Source of the DNA: Terriglobia bacterium
GTDB lineage: Bacteria; Acidobacteriota; Terriglobia; UBA7540
Direction of reading: 5' to 3'
NCBI GenBank assembly: GCA_035712365.1
Contig: DASTAW010000033.1
Span: forward strand, 62,001 to 126,000
Length of the DNA stretch: 64,000 bases
Position 1 is the first letter of the stretch. Each line of letters begins with the position of its first letter. Positions 33,558 to 42,795 of this stretch are shown in pieces. The translations under genes were made by a program, and so were the position numbers. The notes beneath the pieces are model-generated. The model was not told where the DNA came from and did no database searches. It saw only the letters and a program-made list of their open reading frames with translations.

Positions 33558-35678
33558 TTACGGCGCAGTCCAGTCAACCGCATAGATTTCGTCGATACTG
33601 GTGTCGAGCAGAAGCATCGGCGAGTCATCAGGCGCAAGCCCCGTCCACTGTTCGCCAGCCATGGTCATTCCCGCGAGACTCGCGACTTGCTCGACCTTTC
33701 GGTCCCTCACCCGCACGCGGTAGAAGGCTGTGTTGCTGGCGTCATTGAAGTAAACGTATTTGCTGTCTCGCGACCAACTTGGGAAGCCAATCGCCATCTT
33801 CACCAGCTCTTGCCACTTCTGACTTTTGAAATCGAAGAGCGTCAGGCGTGTGGAATCGCGCGGCATCGCCACCAGGTACCTGCCATCGGGCGACCAGCGC
33901 GCGGAATACAGACCTTCCGATCCTGGCACCGGCGTAACCTGCCTGGTTCTCAGATCTACGACCTCAATATCTCGCTCCTGGAGCGAGCGGACTTCCACAA
34001 AAGAATTCTTCGAAAAAACCAGCCGGTTGCCGTCTGGCGACCAGACGGGGTCAGTCTCTTCGCCCGTATCCTGCGGCAACACTCGCTCGGGTTCGCCGCC
34101 ATCGGCCGGCACGACATAAATCTTCACAGCTTCCCCTTCTCCGAGCTTCAGGCCGATAAACGCAACTTGTTTCCCATCCGGCGACCAGCGGGGCAGAAGC
34201 GCCTGAAGTGGGGGGAAGGTGAGTTGAAGCTTGCTGCTTCCATCCGCCTTGCTGCGCCAGAGACTGTTTTGGGGATAAGAAAGATACGCGATCCATTTAC
34301 CGTTTTTCGAGAAATCCACGTCCTCAATGGACGCACCACCAAGATAGGGAACGAAACTCTTCGACCGCGCGTCGTATCGAACCAGTTTCCCCCGAGGCTG
34401 AATACCCAGCGAAAAAATCCTCTTGCCGTCCCTGCTCAGGACCGGAGACAGCATGTCCATCGGCCCGGTGGTCAACTGGATGGGCTGGCGCGAAGCTCGG
34501 CTGAATAAGCCGGTCGTCTGCGGCAGCGCCCACAATGCGGTGACGCCGTTGCGGGTTGCCTGGAAGACGAGGTATTTCCCGTCCGGCGTCCAAACACCGC
34601 AGCACTCAGCCGGGGGATTACTCCAACCCGGGAGAAGCTGATGGAGATTTGTACCGTCGGCCCGCAGCTCCCACAAGGATTGGGCGCCGGTCTTTTTGTT
34701 CAGAACGCTGATATCCAGGCAGGAGCTATCCGGCGACCAATGAAAGCCAAAGCCATCGCCAGGGAGGCTCACAAGTTTTTTTGCATCCGTGCCGTCCGGG
34801 CTGGCTGTGTAGAGGTCGTCCCCCCTTGCAAAAGCGATTCGTTGCATATCCTGCGACCACGCAGCAGTTTGCGGGTTCAGGTTTACCATCAAATTGCCAA
34901 CACGTCGTGGCGATCCTGCCAGGACGGGCACAACCCAAACTGGCGCCATGTCGGCCGTCGTTGTGAACTGAGTCATGAGGAACTCGCTGCCGTCGGGAGA
35001 AATATCCAGCGGAAATGCCTGCGGGACTGAAATCGCGGCAGCGGGCGCAACCTCGCCACCATGCACGGAGACCTGCGCCATTTCCAAGGAGGGGATATTC
35101 CCCTCGCCGAAATAAATGCGCGAGCCATCGCTGAGCAGCGGGCCGGACTTGGCTTGTCCGTCGTTGGTGAGCTGGACCATTCCCGTGACTTCGGGTCTAG
35201 TAGAAGGTCGAGACAGCCAATAAGCGCCTGCCAGCAACGCGGCGAGCACCCCGGCCGCTACCATGACCCATCGTCGTGATGATGGCGCCCCTTGGCGTAC
35301 ATGTACTGGCTCCTCATTCCCAGTAGATGAAGTGTGATCAGTGCGTTCTACCGGGCCGAGAAAACGGTACCCCCGCCGCGTCAGGGTCTCAACAAAACGC
35401 GGATTGCTGGCGTCGTCGCCCAGCGCCTCCCGCAGCTTGTTGATGGCCTTGCTTAATCCGTGCTCGAAATCCACAAAGGTATCGGCTGGCCACAGCCTCT
35501 TGCGCAGGTCCTCCCGCGTCACCACTTCCCCCGGCCGTTCCAGCAAAGACACCAGCACCTGGAAGGGCAGCTCTTGAATTTTTATCTTCAGCCCATCGCG
35601 GCGCAGTTCTCCCGAGCGGAGGTCTGCCTCGAAAATCCCAAACCGAACCCGCGTTCCCGGGGCCGGATCTGTTTTCAT
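33558..35678 (-). CDS. Winged-helix regulator with TolB-like beta-propeller (CadC-like)
   Basis: A 706-residue one-component signalling protein. An OmpR/PhoB-type DNA-binding domain covers residues 10-110 (LQVLVSLLERPGEVVTREDLRKRLWP-like wing, GYRFLGPVE end). One membrane helix lies at about residues 140-157 (WVMVAAGVLAALLAGAYWL). The C-terminal half has repeated WSPDGK/SRDG blades of a TolB/WD40-like propeller outside the membrane. This architecture is very common in Acidobacteriota. The ligand and target genes are unknown. Confidence 0.88.
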   Translation of the reverse strand: MKTDPAPGTRVRFGIFEADLRSGELRRDGLKIKIQELPFQVLVSLLERPGEVVTREDLRKRLWPADTFVDFEHGLSKAINKLREALGDDASNPRFVETLTRRGYRFLGPVERTDHTSSTGNEEPVHVRQGAPSSRRWVMVAAGVLAALLAGAYWLSRPSTRPEVTGMVQLTNDGQAKSGPLLSDGSRIYFGEGNIPSLEMAQVSVHGGEVAPAAAISVPQAFPLDISPDGSEFLMTQFTTTADMAPVWVVPVLAGSPRRVGNLMVNLNPQTAAWSQDMQRIAFARGDDLYTASPDGTDAKKLVSLPGDGFGFHWSPDSSCLDISVLNKKTGAQSLWELRADGTNLHQLLPGWSNPPAECCGVWTPDGKYLVFQATRNGVTALWALPQTTGLFSRASRQPIQLTTGPMDMLSPVLSRDGKRIFSLGIQPRGKLVRYDARSKSFVPYLGGASIEDVDFSKNGKWIAYLSYPQNSLWRSKADGSSKLQLTFPPLQALLPRWSPDGKQVAFIGLKLGEGEAVKIYVVPADGGEPERVLPQDTGEETDPVWSPDGNRLVFSKNSFVEVRSLQERDIEVVDLRTRQVTPVPGSEGLYSARWSPDGRYLVAMPRDSTRLTLFDFKSQKWQELVKMAIGFPSWSRDSKYVYFNDASNTAFYRVRVRDRKVEQVASLAGMTMAGEQWTGLAPDDSPMLLLDTSIDEIYAVDWTAP

Positions 35679-35994
35679 GGGGTTCCCCTGAGTGCCCCGA
35701 TTATACGGCGGCGGTGCCGGTTGATCAAGACGAGTAGGGAAACTCGCACGGGAGGCAGTTGATTCAGCATAGTTTGCCAGGGGAAATGCATTTCCACCAG
35801 AAAGGACACGCCGTCCATTGATCTCCTCACACTTCAGGCCCAGGCTGGCGCTGCGTCGAGGCGTTTGGGGCGACAGCCAACCGGGGCGATGACTTCAGGG
35901 ATTCCCCTTTCACTGCTCGACTTGTTTGGACTTGCCCTCCATAGAAAGCGAAGCCGAGACGCCAGCCTTGCGCTGCACAGGGAAGGAGGGGAGC
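35679..35994. other. Intergenic gap
   Basis: About 315 bases between two divergent genes. I see no gene or repeat. A strong Shine-Dalgarno (AAGGAGGGG, about 35983-35991) stands before the ATG at 35995. Confidence 0.5.
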
Positions 35995-36687
35995 ATGAAA
36001 ACAAAAGCTTCGGAGGTGTTGAAGCATTCCAGGCGGGCATGCAAGCTGCTTTTGGCAACCTGCGTTTTCATCGGACCGGTGGGAAGTAGCCTGGCAAGGT
36101 CACGCAAGGTCCAGGACCAGGCTGTGGTTAGCGTAGCGATTTACGACTACGCAAATGTCGGCAGGACCCACCTTGGGCAGGCCGAAGGCCATGCCGCAGG
36201 GATTTTCGCGAAAGTGGGTGTGCGCATCGCGTGGACGGATTACTCGCTGAGACCGGGAACGGGCAGGGCCAAGCCTGAAAACTCGGACGCGGATTTTTTC
36301 GTTCGGATACTTCCTGGCTCCATGGCAAGGCGAGGGAATCGCAGAGCCGGCGCACTGGGCGAGTCGGTCATTTCACCGACGGCCGAAGGACCATTGCCAG
36401 GGGGGACTGCAAACGTGTTCTATGATCGAGTGGAGCACATTTCTTCCTTATGGGACCTCGACCCTGGGAAAATTCTGGGTGATGCCATCGCGCACGAACT
36501 GGGCCATCTGCTGCTTGGCGCTAACCATTCGGACCAGGGCATCATGAAAGCACTCTGGAGTGTCGAGGATTTGGAAATGGCAAAAAGCGGCAAACTTTGG
36601 TTCTGCTCGGCAGAGACGGCGGCAATTCAGCGCGCGGCGCGGTCATTGCCGCAAAATCTCTCAACGATGGCCGCCGCTCCGAACTGA
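35995..36687 (+). CDS. Exported zincin-like metalloprotease
   Basis: A 230-residue protein. The ATG at 35995 is chosen because AAGGAGGGG precedes it. A hydrophobic N-terminus (ACKLLLATCVFIGPVGSSLA) is a signal peptide. The zinc motif AHELGHLLLGANHSDQGIM is a full HExxHxxGxxH with a following Met, as in metzincins. No propeptide is obvious, and the substrate is unknown. It stands between a winged-helix/TolB regulator and a kinase gene, both read independently. Confidence 0.65.
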   Translation: MKTKASEVLKHSRRACKLLLATCVFIGPVGSSLARSRKVQDQAVVSVAIYDYANVGRTHLGQAEGHAAGIFAKVGVRIAWTDYSLRPGTGRAKPENSDADFFVRILPGSMARRGNRRAGALGESVISPTAEGPLPGGTANVFYDRVEHISSLWDLDPGKILGDAIAHELGHLLLGANHSDQGIMKALWSVEDLEMAKSGKLWFCSAETAAIQRAARSLPQNLSTMAAAPN

Positions 36688-37038
36688 TTTGCCGGACGGG
36701 GTGTGCATTCGCACGCGCGAAAACGCCCCTCACCCGGCCGCTTGCGCGTCCACTGCCCTCGGGATTTCAGATTCAAGATTCCAGAGCGAAAGCGATGGGT
36801 GCATGGGAGCCGGCGAAAAGCAGGCAGGAGGCAATGGGCAGGGGGCTGTCAGCAGGTGGGAGGCAGGCCGTGCTGCGGTAGAAGACACGGCCGGGCCCGC
36901 CCTGAGCGAAGCGAACGGGATGGCCATGCTACGAAATAGTAACCCCACCTGGGCCCCCACCATTCGATCCTCTGGACTGCCTTTTGCGAAAGTGCTAGAA
37001 TTCAGACATTCTAGTCCTTACTCCGAGGCGAATAACCC
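36688..37038. other. Intergenic gap
   Basis: About 350 bases between the metalloprotease and the truncated sigma-factor gene. No convincing gene was found. Short open frames here overlap one another and show no family. Confidence 0.5.
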
Positions 37039-37296
37039 ATGCGGCGGGCGATTTTTGCCCACGACGTCACCCCGCTACTCCGGGGCTGGAGCCGGGGAGA
37101 CGCTCAAGTCCTGAATCGGATCGTGGGTTTCGCCGACCGTAATGTTCGCCGAATCGCGGACCGGTGCCTGGCCCGCGAATACTCCATCCAAACCGTGCAG
37201 CCCACGGCTTTCATCAATGAAGCACATCTACTGTTGATAGACGTGCAGCACGTCCGCTATCGCGAACCGCGCGGAGATAGACGAGATGCAACCTGA
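37039..37296 (+). pseudogene. Truncated ECF sigma factor
   Basis: An 85-residue frame that matches only the N-terminal (sigma-2) part of the ECF subfamily typical of Acidobacteriota: VTPLLRGWSRGDAQVLNRIV, LAREYSIQTVQPTAFINEAHLLLID. The sequence that should follow (linker and sigma-4 DNA-binding region) is absent. The frame ends in a charged tail and overlaps the kinase gene by 11 bases. Intact versions normally precede such kinases, so this is best read as a deletion remnant. It may still drive translation of the kinase by coupling. Confidence 0.75.
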
Positions 37297-40144
37297 ACGC
37301 TGGCAGGAGATCGACAGGCTCTTCCACGCGGCGCTGCGGCGCGAGAAGAACGAGCGGCACGCCTTTTTAGCGAGCGCCTGCGCGGGGAACAAAGACCTGC
37401 GCCGGGAAGTGGAATCACTGCTGGAGGTGGATGAACAGGCGGGAAGCTTCCTCGAGACTCCGGCCATCGAAGAGGCTGCCGAGGCCCTGGCAAGGGCAGA
37501 GTCTGAATCGCACCACAGTGATGATTTGCAACTGGCAGGTAGCACGGTTTACCACTACCACATTCTGAAAAAACTGGGCGGAGGCGGGATGGGAATCGTC
37601 TACGAAGCCGAAGACACCCAACTCGGCCGTCGTGTCGCCCTCAAGTTCCTGCCGATCGACGCCGCAGCGGATGCAAGATCGCTCGAGCGCTTTCACCGCG
37701 AGGCGCGCGCGGCTTCGGCACTGGGCCATCCCAACATCTGCACGGTATACGATATCGGTGAACACGACGGCCGGCCCTTCATCGCCATGGAGCTGATCGA
37801 GGGGCAAACCATCGCGGAGGTGGTGAGGCGTGGACCTTTGGCGACTGAGGAAGCAGTGGGAATTTCCCGTCAGATTGCTGAAGCCCTCGTAGAAGCTCAC
37901 GAACGCAACATCATCCATCGTGACCTGAAGCCGGCCAATGTTATGGTGACTGCAAAGGGCCGGGTCAAGGTGCTGGACTTCGGACTGGCAAAGTGGGTGC
38001 GGCCTGTCGAAGCAGACGCATCCACCGAGGAAAGCCTCTCGCAGACTCGGCCGGGCGCCATCATGGGCACGATTCCATACATGGCGCCGGAGCAATTGCG
38101 CGGGGAAGCGGTAGACAGACGCACCGACTTGTATGCTCTGGGAGTAATTCTTTATGAAATGGCGACGGGCGTGCGTCCGTTCCCTGAAGAGGATACAACC
38201 CGGTTGATCGTAGCCATTTTGACACAGGCGCCTCGCGCGCCGCGTGAACTGAACCCCCGGATTACCCCACAATTGGAAGCAGTCATCCTTAGGGCGCTTG
38301 CTAAAGAACAGGAGAAGAGGTACCAAACTGCGCAGGAATTGCTTGCAGATCTTGGCTATTCAAATAAGGTCGCGAGCCTTGCGGCGGCGCCGAGCGAAGC
38401 CTGGTGGCGTCCGACCTCATCGCGCCGGCGGGCGACACTTATTCTCACTGCGGGAACCGTCACTGCCGCATTAGCAGCGATACTTTTTCTTGCGGTCCCG
38501 GCCTTGCAACGCCACCTCAAACTGTCATCGTCTTCCTGGAGTCTTCCCAACCAAAAGCAACTTGCCGTCCTGCCTTTCTCCGTTCGTGGCGGGATGCCGG
38601 ATGACAACGCATTCAGCCGTGGCCTTGCTGAGACAGTGGCCGCGAAGCTCACGGAGCTTTCACCCGATCGCTCGCTCCAGGTGGTTCCGGTTGGCGACCT
38701 CTCAGCGCGACACGTCGAGACCGCGACGGAAGCGCAAAAAGCCTTCGGGGTGAACCTCGTTCTCACCGGGAGTTTCGAGCGGGTGGGCGACCGAGTTCGC
38801 ATCTCGTATGCGCTCGTTGATCCCTCCTCAATACGCCAGTTGCGGGCTGAGACCCTCACCCTTGCCGCCTCAGATCCGTTCGGCATCGAGGACCGCGTCG
38901 TGCAGGGTACAGCCGCAATGCTTCGGCTGGACGTTCCGCCCGCCGCGCGCCAGTCTGTCGAATTGCATGGCACAAAGGTGGCCGGCGCGTTTGAGGAATA
39001 CCTCAAGGGGCTTGGCTATCTGCAGAACTACGAAAGGGCCGAAAACATAGACAAAGCCGTAGATTCTTTTCAATCCGCGCTCAACGTTGACAGTGCTTAC
39101 ACTCTCGCCCATGCGGGACTCGGGCAGGCCTACTGGCTGAAATACACTGCAACGGCAGACACCGGCTGGGTGGATAAGGCGCAGGAATCGTGCGGCCACG
39201 CCGTCACACTTGACTCAAAGCTCCCTGCCTCACACCTTTGCCTTGGCATTCTCGAAAGCGGTACCGGCAGATATGCTCAAGCGGCCGGCCAATTCCAAAA
39301 GGTGCTCGAAGCCGAGCCGACCAACACATCTGCCTATCAGGGCCTGGCTGACGCTCAATACCACCTGAAGAGGACCAGCGAGGCTGAAGCGACCTACCAG
39401 CGCGCCATCAGCATGCGGCCCAATTACTGGGCCCCCTATAACTGGCTGGGAGTGCTCTATTTCAATACCGGCCAATCAGAGAAGGCCGCGGTGATGTTCA
39501 AAAAAGTGAACGATCTCGCGCCAGGCAACCACGTTGGCTTATACAACCTGGGTGCGGCGTACTATGTGCTCGGAAAATGGCCCGAAGCGGAAGAAGTACT
39601 CAAGAAATCCATCGCCAACCATCCCAGCGAAGTGGCGTATTCAAATCTCGGCACACTGCAATACTCTGAGGGGCACTTCGGGCAATCGGCCGGGTATTTG
39701 GAGAAGGCCGTCCAGCTCAACCCAAAGGACGCGATGCTATGGGGCAACCTGGCCGACGCTTACAAGTGGTCATCCCATGGCCGGGTCAAGGCCGTCACCG
39801 CTTATCAGAGAGCTGCTGCCCTTACACGAGACGGCCTGCGTGTGAATCCCAAGTCTTACGACAAGCTGGGGGAATTAGCAACCTATGAAGCCCAAAGCTC
39901 GAACTTTAAACAGGCAATGCATGACCTGCGACGGGCCCTTTCGTTTGCGCCAAAAGATGTTCAACTAATGTACAACGCTGCGCTTGTTTACCGCTTGGCA
40001 GGTCAGCGGGCCAGGGCTCTCGAATACCTCCGGCGCGCCATCAGAAGCGGATATCCTGTCCAAGCGATCCGTTCTGACCCTGAATGGAGCGCGCTGAAAG
40101 TTGATCCGGAATTTCAAGAACTTGTCCAAACCGAGTCGCATTAG
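37286..40144 (+). CDS. Ser/Thr protein kinase with TPR repeats
   Basis: A 952-residue membrane kinase. A short helical N-terminus (MQPERWQEIDRLFHAALRRE...) precedes the kinase domain (residues 90-350) with GGGGMGIVYEAED at 98-110, Lys120, HRDLKPANVM at 211-220 and DFGLAK at 231-236; all catalytic residues are present. One membrane helix lies at about 384-406. The outer part has a TolB/FlgO-like domain (AVLPFSVRGGMPDDNAFSRGLAETVAAKL) followed by about eight TPR units to the C-terminus. It follows a truncated sigma-factor gene with 11 bases of overlap. The signal and targets are unknown. Confidence 0.93.
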   Translation: MQPERWQEIDRLFHAALRREKNERHAFLASACAGNKDLRREVESLLEVDEQAGSFLETPAIEEAAEALARAESESHHSDDLQLAGSTVYHYHILKKLGGGGMGIVYEAEDTQLGRRVALKFLPIDAAADARSLERFHREARAASALGHPNICTVYDIGEHDGRPFIAMELIEGQTIAEVVRRGPLATEEAVGISRQIAEALVEAHERNIIHRDLKPANVMVTAKGRVKVLDFGLAKWVRPVEADASTEESLSQTRPGAIMGTIPYMAPEQLRGEAVDRRTDLYALGVILYEMATGVRPFPEEDTTRLIVAILTQAPRAPRELNPRITPQLEAVILRALAKEQEKRYQTAQELLADLGYSNKVASLAAAPSEAWWRPTSSRRRATLILTAGTVTAALAAILFLAVPALQRHLKLSSSSWSLPNQKQLAVLPFSVRGGMPDDNAFSRGLAETVAAKLTELSPDRSLQVVPVGDLSARHVETATEAQKAFGVNLVLTGSFERVGDRVRISYALVDPSSIRQLRAETLTLAASDPFGIEDRVVQGTAAMLRLDVPPAARQSVELHGTKVAGAFEEYLKGLGYLQNYERAENIDKAVDSFQSALNVDSAYTLAHAGLGQAYWLKYTATADTGWVDKAQESCGHAVTLDSKLPASHLCLGILESGTGRYAQAAGQFQKVLEAEPTNTSAYQGLADAQYHLKRTSEAEATYQRAISMRPNYWAPYNWLGVLYFNTGQSEKAAVMFKKVNDLAPGNHVGLYNLGAAYYVLGKWPEAEEVLKKSIANHPSEVAYSNLGTLQYSEGHFGQSAGYLEKAVQLNPKDAMLWGNLADAYKWSSHGRVKAVTAYQRAAALTRDGLRVNPKSYDKLGELATYEAQSSNFKQAMHDLRRALSFAPKDVQLMYNAALVYRLAGQRARALEYLRRAIRSGYPVQAIRSDPEWSALKVDPEFQELVQTESH

Positions 40145-40180
40145 GGAGAGTGTCAAAAATCTAAAATAAGGAGGGGTACT

Positions 40181-40489
40181 ATGCCACAGCCACAAACGCA
40201 GTTACAGCCACAGGTAAAGCACGTCAAGATTCAGAAGGGAAACCCATCCAATGTGGATAATGATCCCGTGGAGGTATCCAAGAAGAATAGAGACCAGGTT
40301 GAGTGGTCAGGTCCAGGGGACTGGTTGGTTGTTTTCGATGGCCCGAGCCCCTTTGAGCGCGATCACTTCGATCCTGCACACCCCGGAAACACTGACATCG
40401 TGGTCGCGGGAGACGACCATCAGTACAAGTACACAGTCTACGTCGATGGAAAGAAAGGAGCCGACCCGATCATTATCGTAAGGCCGTGA
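40181..40489 (+). CDS. Hypothetical small protein
   Basis: A 102-residue protein that I do not recognise. AAGGAGGGG precedes the ATG, so it is very probably translated. The first 20 residues are Gln-rich. The rest looks like a small beta-sandwich with an acidic loop (DGPSPFERDHFDPAHPGNTDIVVAGDD), and the C-terminus is YKYTVYVDGKKGADPIIIVRP. No signal peptide. It follows the kinase gene by 36 bases on the same strand and may be cotranscribed with it. Confidence 0.65.
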   Translation: MPQPQTQLQPQVKHVKIQKGNPSNVDNDPVEVSKKNRDQVEWSGPGDWLVVFDGPSPFERDHFDPAHPGNTDIVVAGDDHQYKYTVYVDGKKGADPIIIVRP

Positions 40490-40523
40490 GACGCTGGCGC
40501 CTGCCCCAGGCGCCTGCCGGGGT

Positions 40524-42035
40524 CTAAAACAAATTTCCCTGGTCGCGGTCGGCGGGATAATCGATTTCGTCGCGCAGGGGGCCGCTGAGGCTGAAGCGGG
40601 CGTGGTCTTCCTGGATGACGAGCCGTCTTGAAAGCTCCTGGAGCAGGCTTTCGGTGAATTCTATCGGCCGCTCGATGACGCGCGCCAGTTGGCCGACGTC
40701 CGCCTGGGGCGTTCTGTGCAGGTGTTTGAGGACCAGCAGGCTTTCGAGCCGCGTGAATTCTGTTCCCCGGTAGCGGATGAATTGGGCGAAGTTGGCGTCT
40801 GTCTCGAGCGGAACCAGGGCGGTGAATGCTTCGGGATTGCCGTCGAAATAGGGGAAGTCGTGCCCGGAGGCCACGGCCTCCTGGTAGACGATGTCAATTC
40901 CGCTGCCGCTCTTCTCACAGAAGCCGAGCAGGGACGCCGCCTCGGTCAGCAAGGGGTTTCGGTGCACAGGGCTGGCGTTGATGAGGTTTCGAGGGCCGAG
41001 GTTGCGGAGAAAGCCACCGGGGTTCTGAATTTCGAGCAGATGGTCGGGCGTGATTCGTACGTTGACGGGCTCCGAAGAGCGATAGGAGCGGTGGAGCAGC
41101 GCGTTCACCATCAGTTCGCGCAGGCACCTTTCGGGAAGTGACGATGCCGTGAGGGCCGTAATGTCTCCCCGGCACGTCCACAAATCCCGGAAAGTGTCGG
41201 CAATGTTCTGCTGGATGTGGGTGGTGTACGGCTCTGGAGAAGCGCTGCCTGAGCCATTGACAGTGACCCGCAGAAATGCGGATCCCGACACTCGGGACAG
41301 GAACTCCCTGGCGCCGAACAGCAGCGCCGCCGCCAGCGTAAGCGCGGGGCCTGTTCCGCGCGGGCTGACAAGATTGAAATCCACCAGCAGGTCTTCAATG
41401 GAGCGCCCGGATTCCCGCCAGCGCTGCGGCTGCCGCGGGCGCACGACCTGGTTGGTAAAAGCCCAGTCGAGTGATTCCTCTGAAAGGCTCTCGATGCCTG
41501 CGCCGTCCAGCAGAACGCTGGTGTAGTCTTCCTGGGATGCCAGATGGTCCACCTCGCAGCGGCCGCCGCGCCGGATGAGGCATACGCCCTGATCGGTCCG
41601 GTGCATGCCGGCGATGGCCCTTCTGGGCACGAGCAGGACAACGCACTGTTGCGCGGCAGCCGGCGTGGCCGGCACTGCTTCACCCAGCCGGCAGGCGGCG
41701 CATTCCACTGCAGGATGGCTGTGGCTTCGAACCGACTCCTGCAACCACTCCGGGGTGACATTTTCGTGCGGGCACGGCGCCGCCTCTTCGATCAGGCGTT
41801 CCGGATCAAGGCCTAGCAGGACAATTCCGCCTTCCGCATTGGCCAGACAGACGGCGGCATCGGCGGCCTCTTTCTCAAGCTGGTTCCTGCTCTCGCACCA
41901 CCCTTTGACCTCAAGAATACCTCTCTCCACATGGACGGGCGGAGCAGCACGCAAACGCTCCACGAAGCCCGGGAGGCGCCCAAGCAGTTCGTAGGGTGTC
42001 ATCGGCATCCCAAATTGCTGAAAAATTGTTGTCAC
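40524..42035 (-). CDS. AlbA_2/Schlafen-like ATP-binding regulator
   Basis: A 503-residue protein with an N-terminal AlbA_2 (Schlafen-like) domain (LEVKGWCESRNQLEKEAADAAVCLANAEGGIVLLGLD), a middle region (DWAFTNQVVRPRQPQ) and a HATPase_c_4-type module (RCLRELMVNALLHRSYRSSEPVNVRITPDHLLEIQNPGGF, GFCEKSGSGIDIVYQEA). A winged-helix segment lies near the C-terminus. Such proteins are commonly called ATP-dependent transcriptional regulators; some take part in defence. It is alone on the minus strand. Confidence 0.78.
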   Translation of the reverse strand: MTTIFQQFGMPMTPYELLGRLPGFVERLRAAPPVHVERGILEVKGWCESRNQLEKEAADAAVCLANAEGGIVLLGLDPERLIEEAAPCPHENVTPEWLQESVRSHSHPAVECAACRLGEAVPATPAAAQQCVVLLVPRRAIAGMHRTDQGVCLIRRGGRCEVDHLASQEDYTSVLLDGAGIESLSEESLDWAFTNQVVRPRQPQRWRESGRSIEDLLVDFNLVSPRGTGPALTLAAALLFGAREFLSRVSGSAFLRVTVNGSGSASPEPYTTHIQQNIADTFRDLWTCRGDITALTASSLPERCLRELMVNALLHRSYRSSEPVNVRITPDHLLEIQNPGGFLRNLGPRNLINASPVHRNPLLTEAASLLGFCEKSGSGIDIVYQEAVASGHDFPYFDGNPEAFTALVPLETDANFAQFIRYRGTEFTRLESLLVLKHLHRTPQADVGQLARVIERPIEFTESLLQELSRRLVIQEDHARFSLSGPLRDEIDYPADRDQGNLF

Positions 42036-42795
42036 GCGAATTTGTTATTTTAGCAGACCGGGGGCAACCTGGCCTTGGGCTTCAAGGCCCCGCCTTTCTA
42101 CCGCTCAACTGGGAAGGCTGAAACACCGAGACAGGCGAACTCCCCCCACGTTCCCCATCCTCTGTCAGGATTTTTGTTGTCTTCGTTTGTATACCATTGG
42201 AGACGCGTGCGAATCAAGCGGAAAGCTTGGGCGCCGGCAAGCTGCTGCGCAAAATTTGGAGAAACCCCAGCAACCGCATGAGAGAGACGCTCCTCCGAAA
42301 CGCCAGCTTAGCGGGTGCGCGCAGGCAACATGCTCACGCAGTTCTGGCGGGAAGGAGTTTTTGACACATCGGCACCAGACTATCCTGGATGTGGTTGCAG
42401 GCATCAGCGTGCGCGGCCCTAGGAGGTCAGAGGACGCCGGTTTACGTGCCTAAGCAAGAGCCGATGGAAGGGATTTTTGGGCCGATTCCGGCTTTTCGTT
42501 CAGCAGCCCCCGAACTGCCCTGTGGAAATCCTTGTAAGCATCACATTCCAAGTGGGAAAGATGGGTTGGAATTGAACCACCTTTCTGTGCTAAACTATCT
42601 GACTGAACGAGGCCATAACCGACATTACAGGGCACCCGCGTCGAAAACTTCTAAACGCTTAAAACGCAGGAGAAGATCTGGGGAATTTAACCATAGAATG
42701 GAACCCCTGGAACGCGCGAGGTTGAAGAAGTGAGGCCCTGTTTGCGCAATAGCGATGTGGCCGATCCGTGGGTCTTTCTCACCAACTAAACTGCT
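42036..42795. other. Long gap upstream of dnaA
   Basis: About 760 bases with no convincing gene on either strand. No rpmH was found. I see no clear DnaA boxes here; the nearest word is TGTGGAAAT near 42520, with two mismatches on the complementary strand. This gap must hold the dnaA promoter and could still be part of the origin. Confidence 0.5.

Noticed and set aside
42036-42795. oriC or rpmH in the gap upstream of dnaA
   Set aside because: No good DnaA boxes and no L34-like frame were seen on either strand; the dnaA-dnaN spacer has better candidate boxes.
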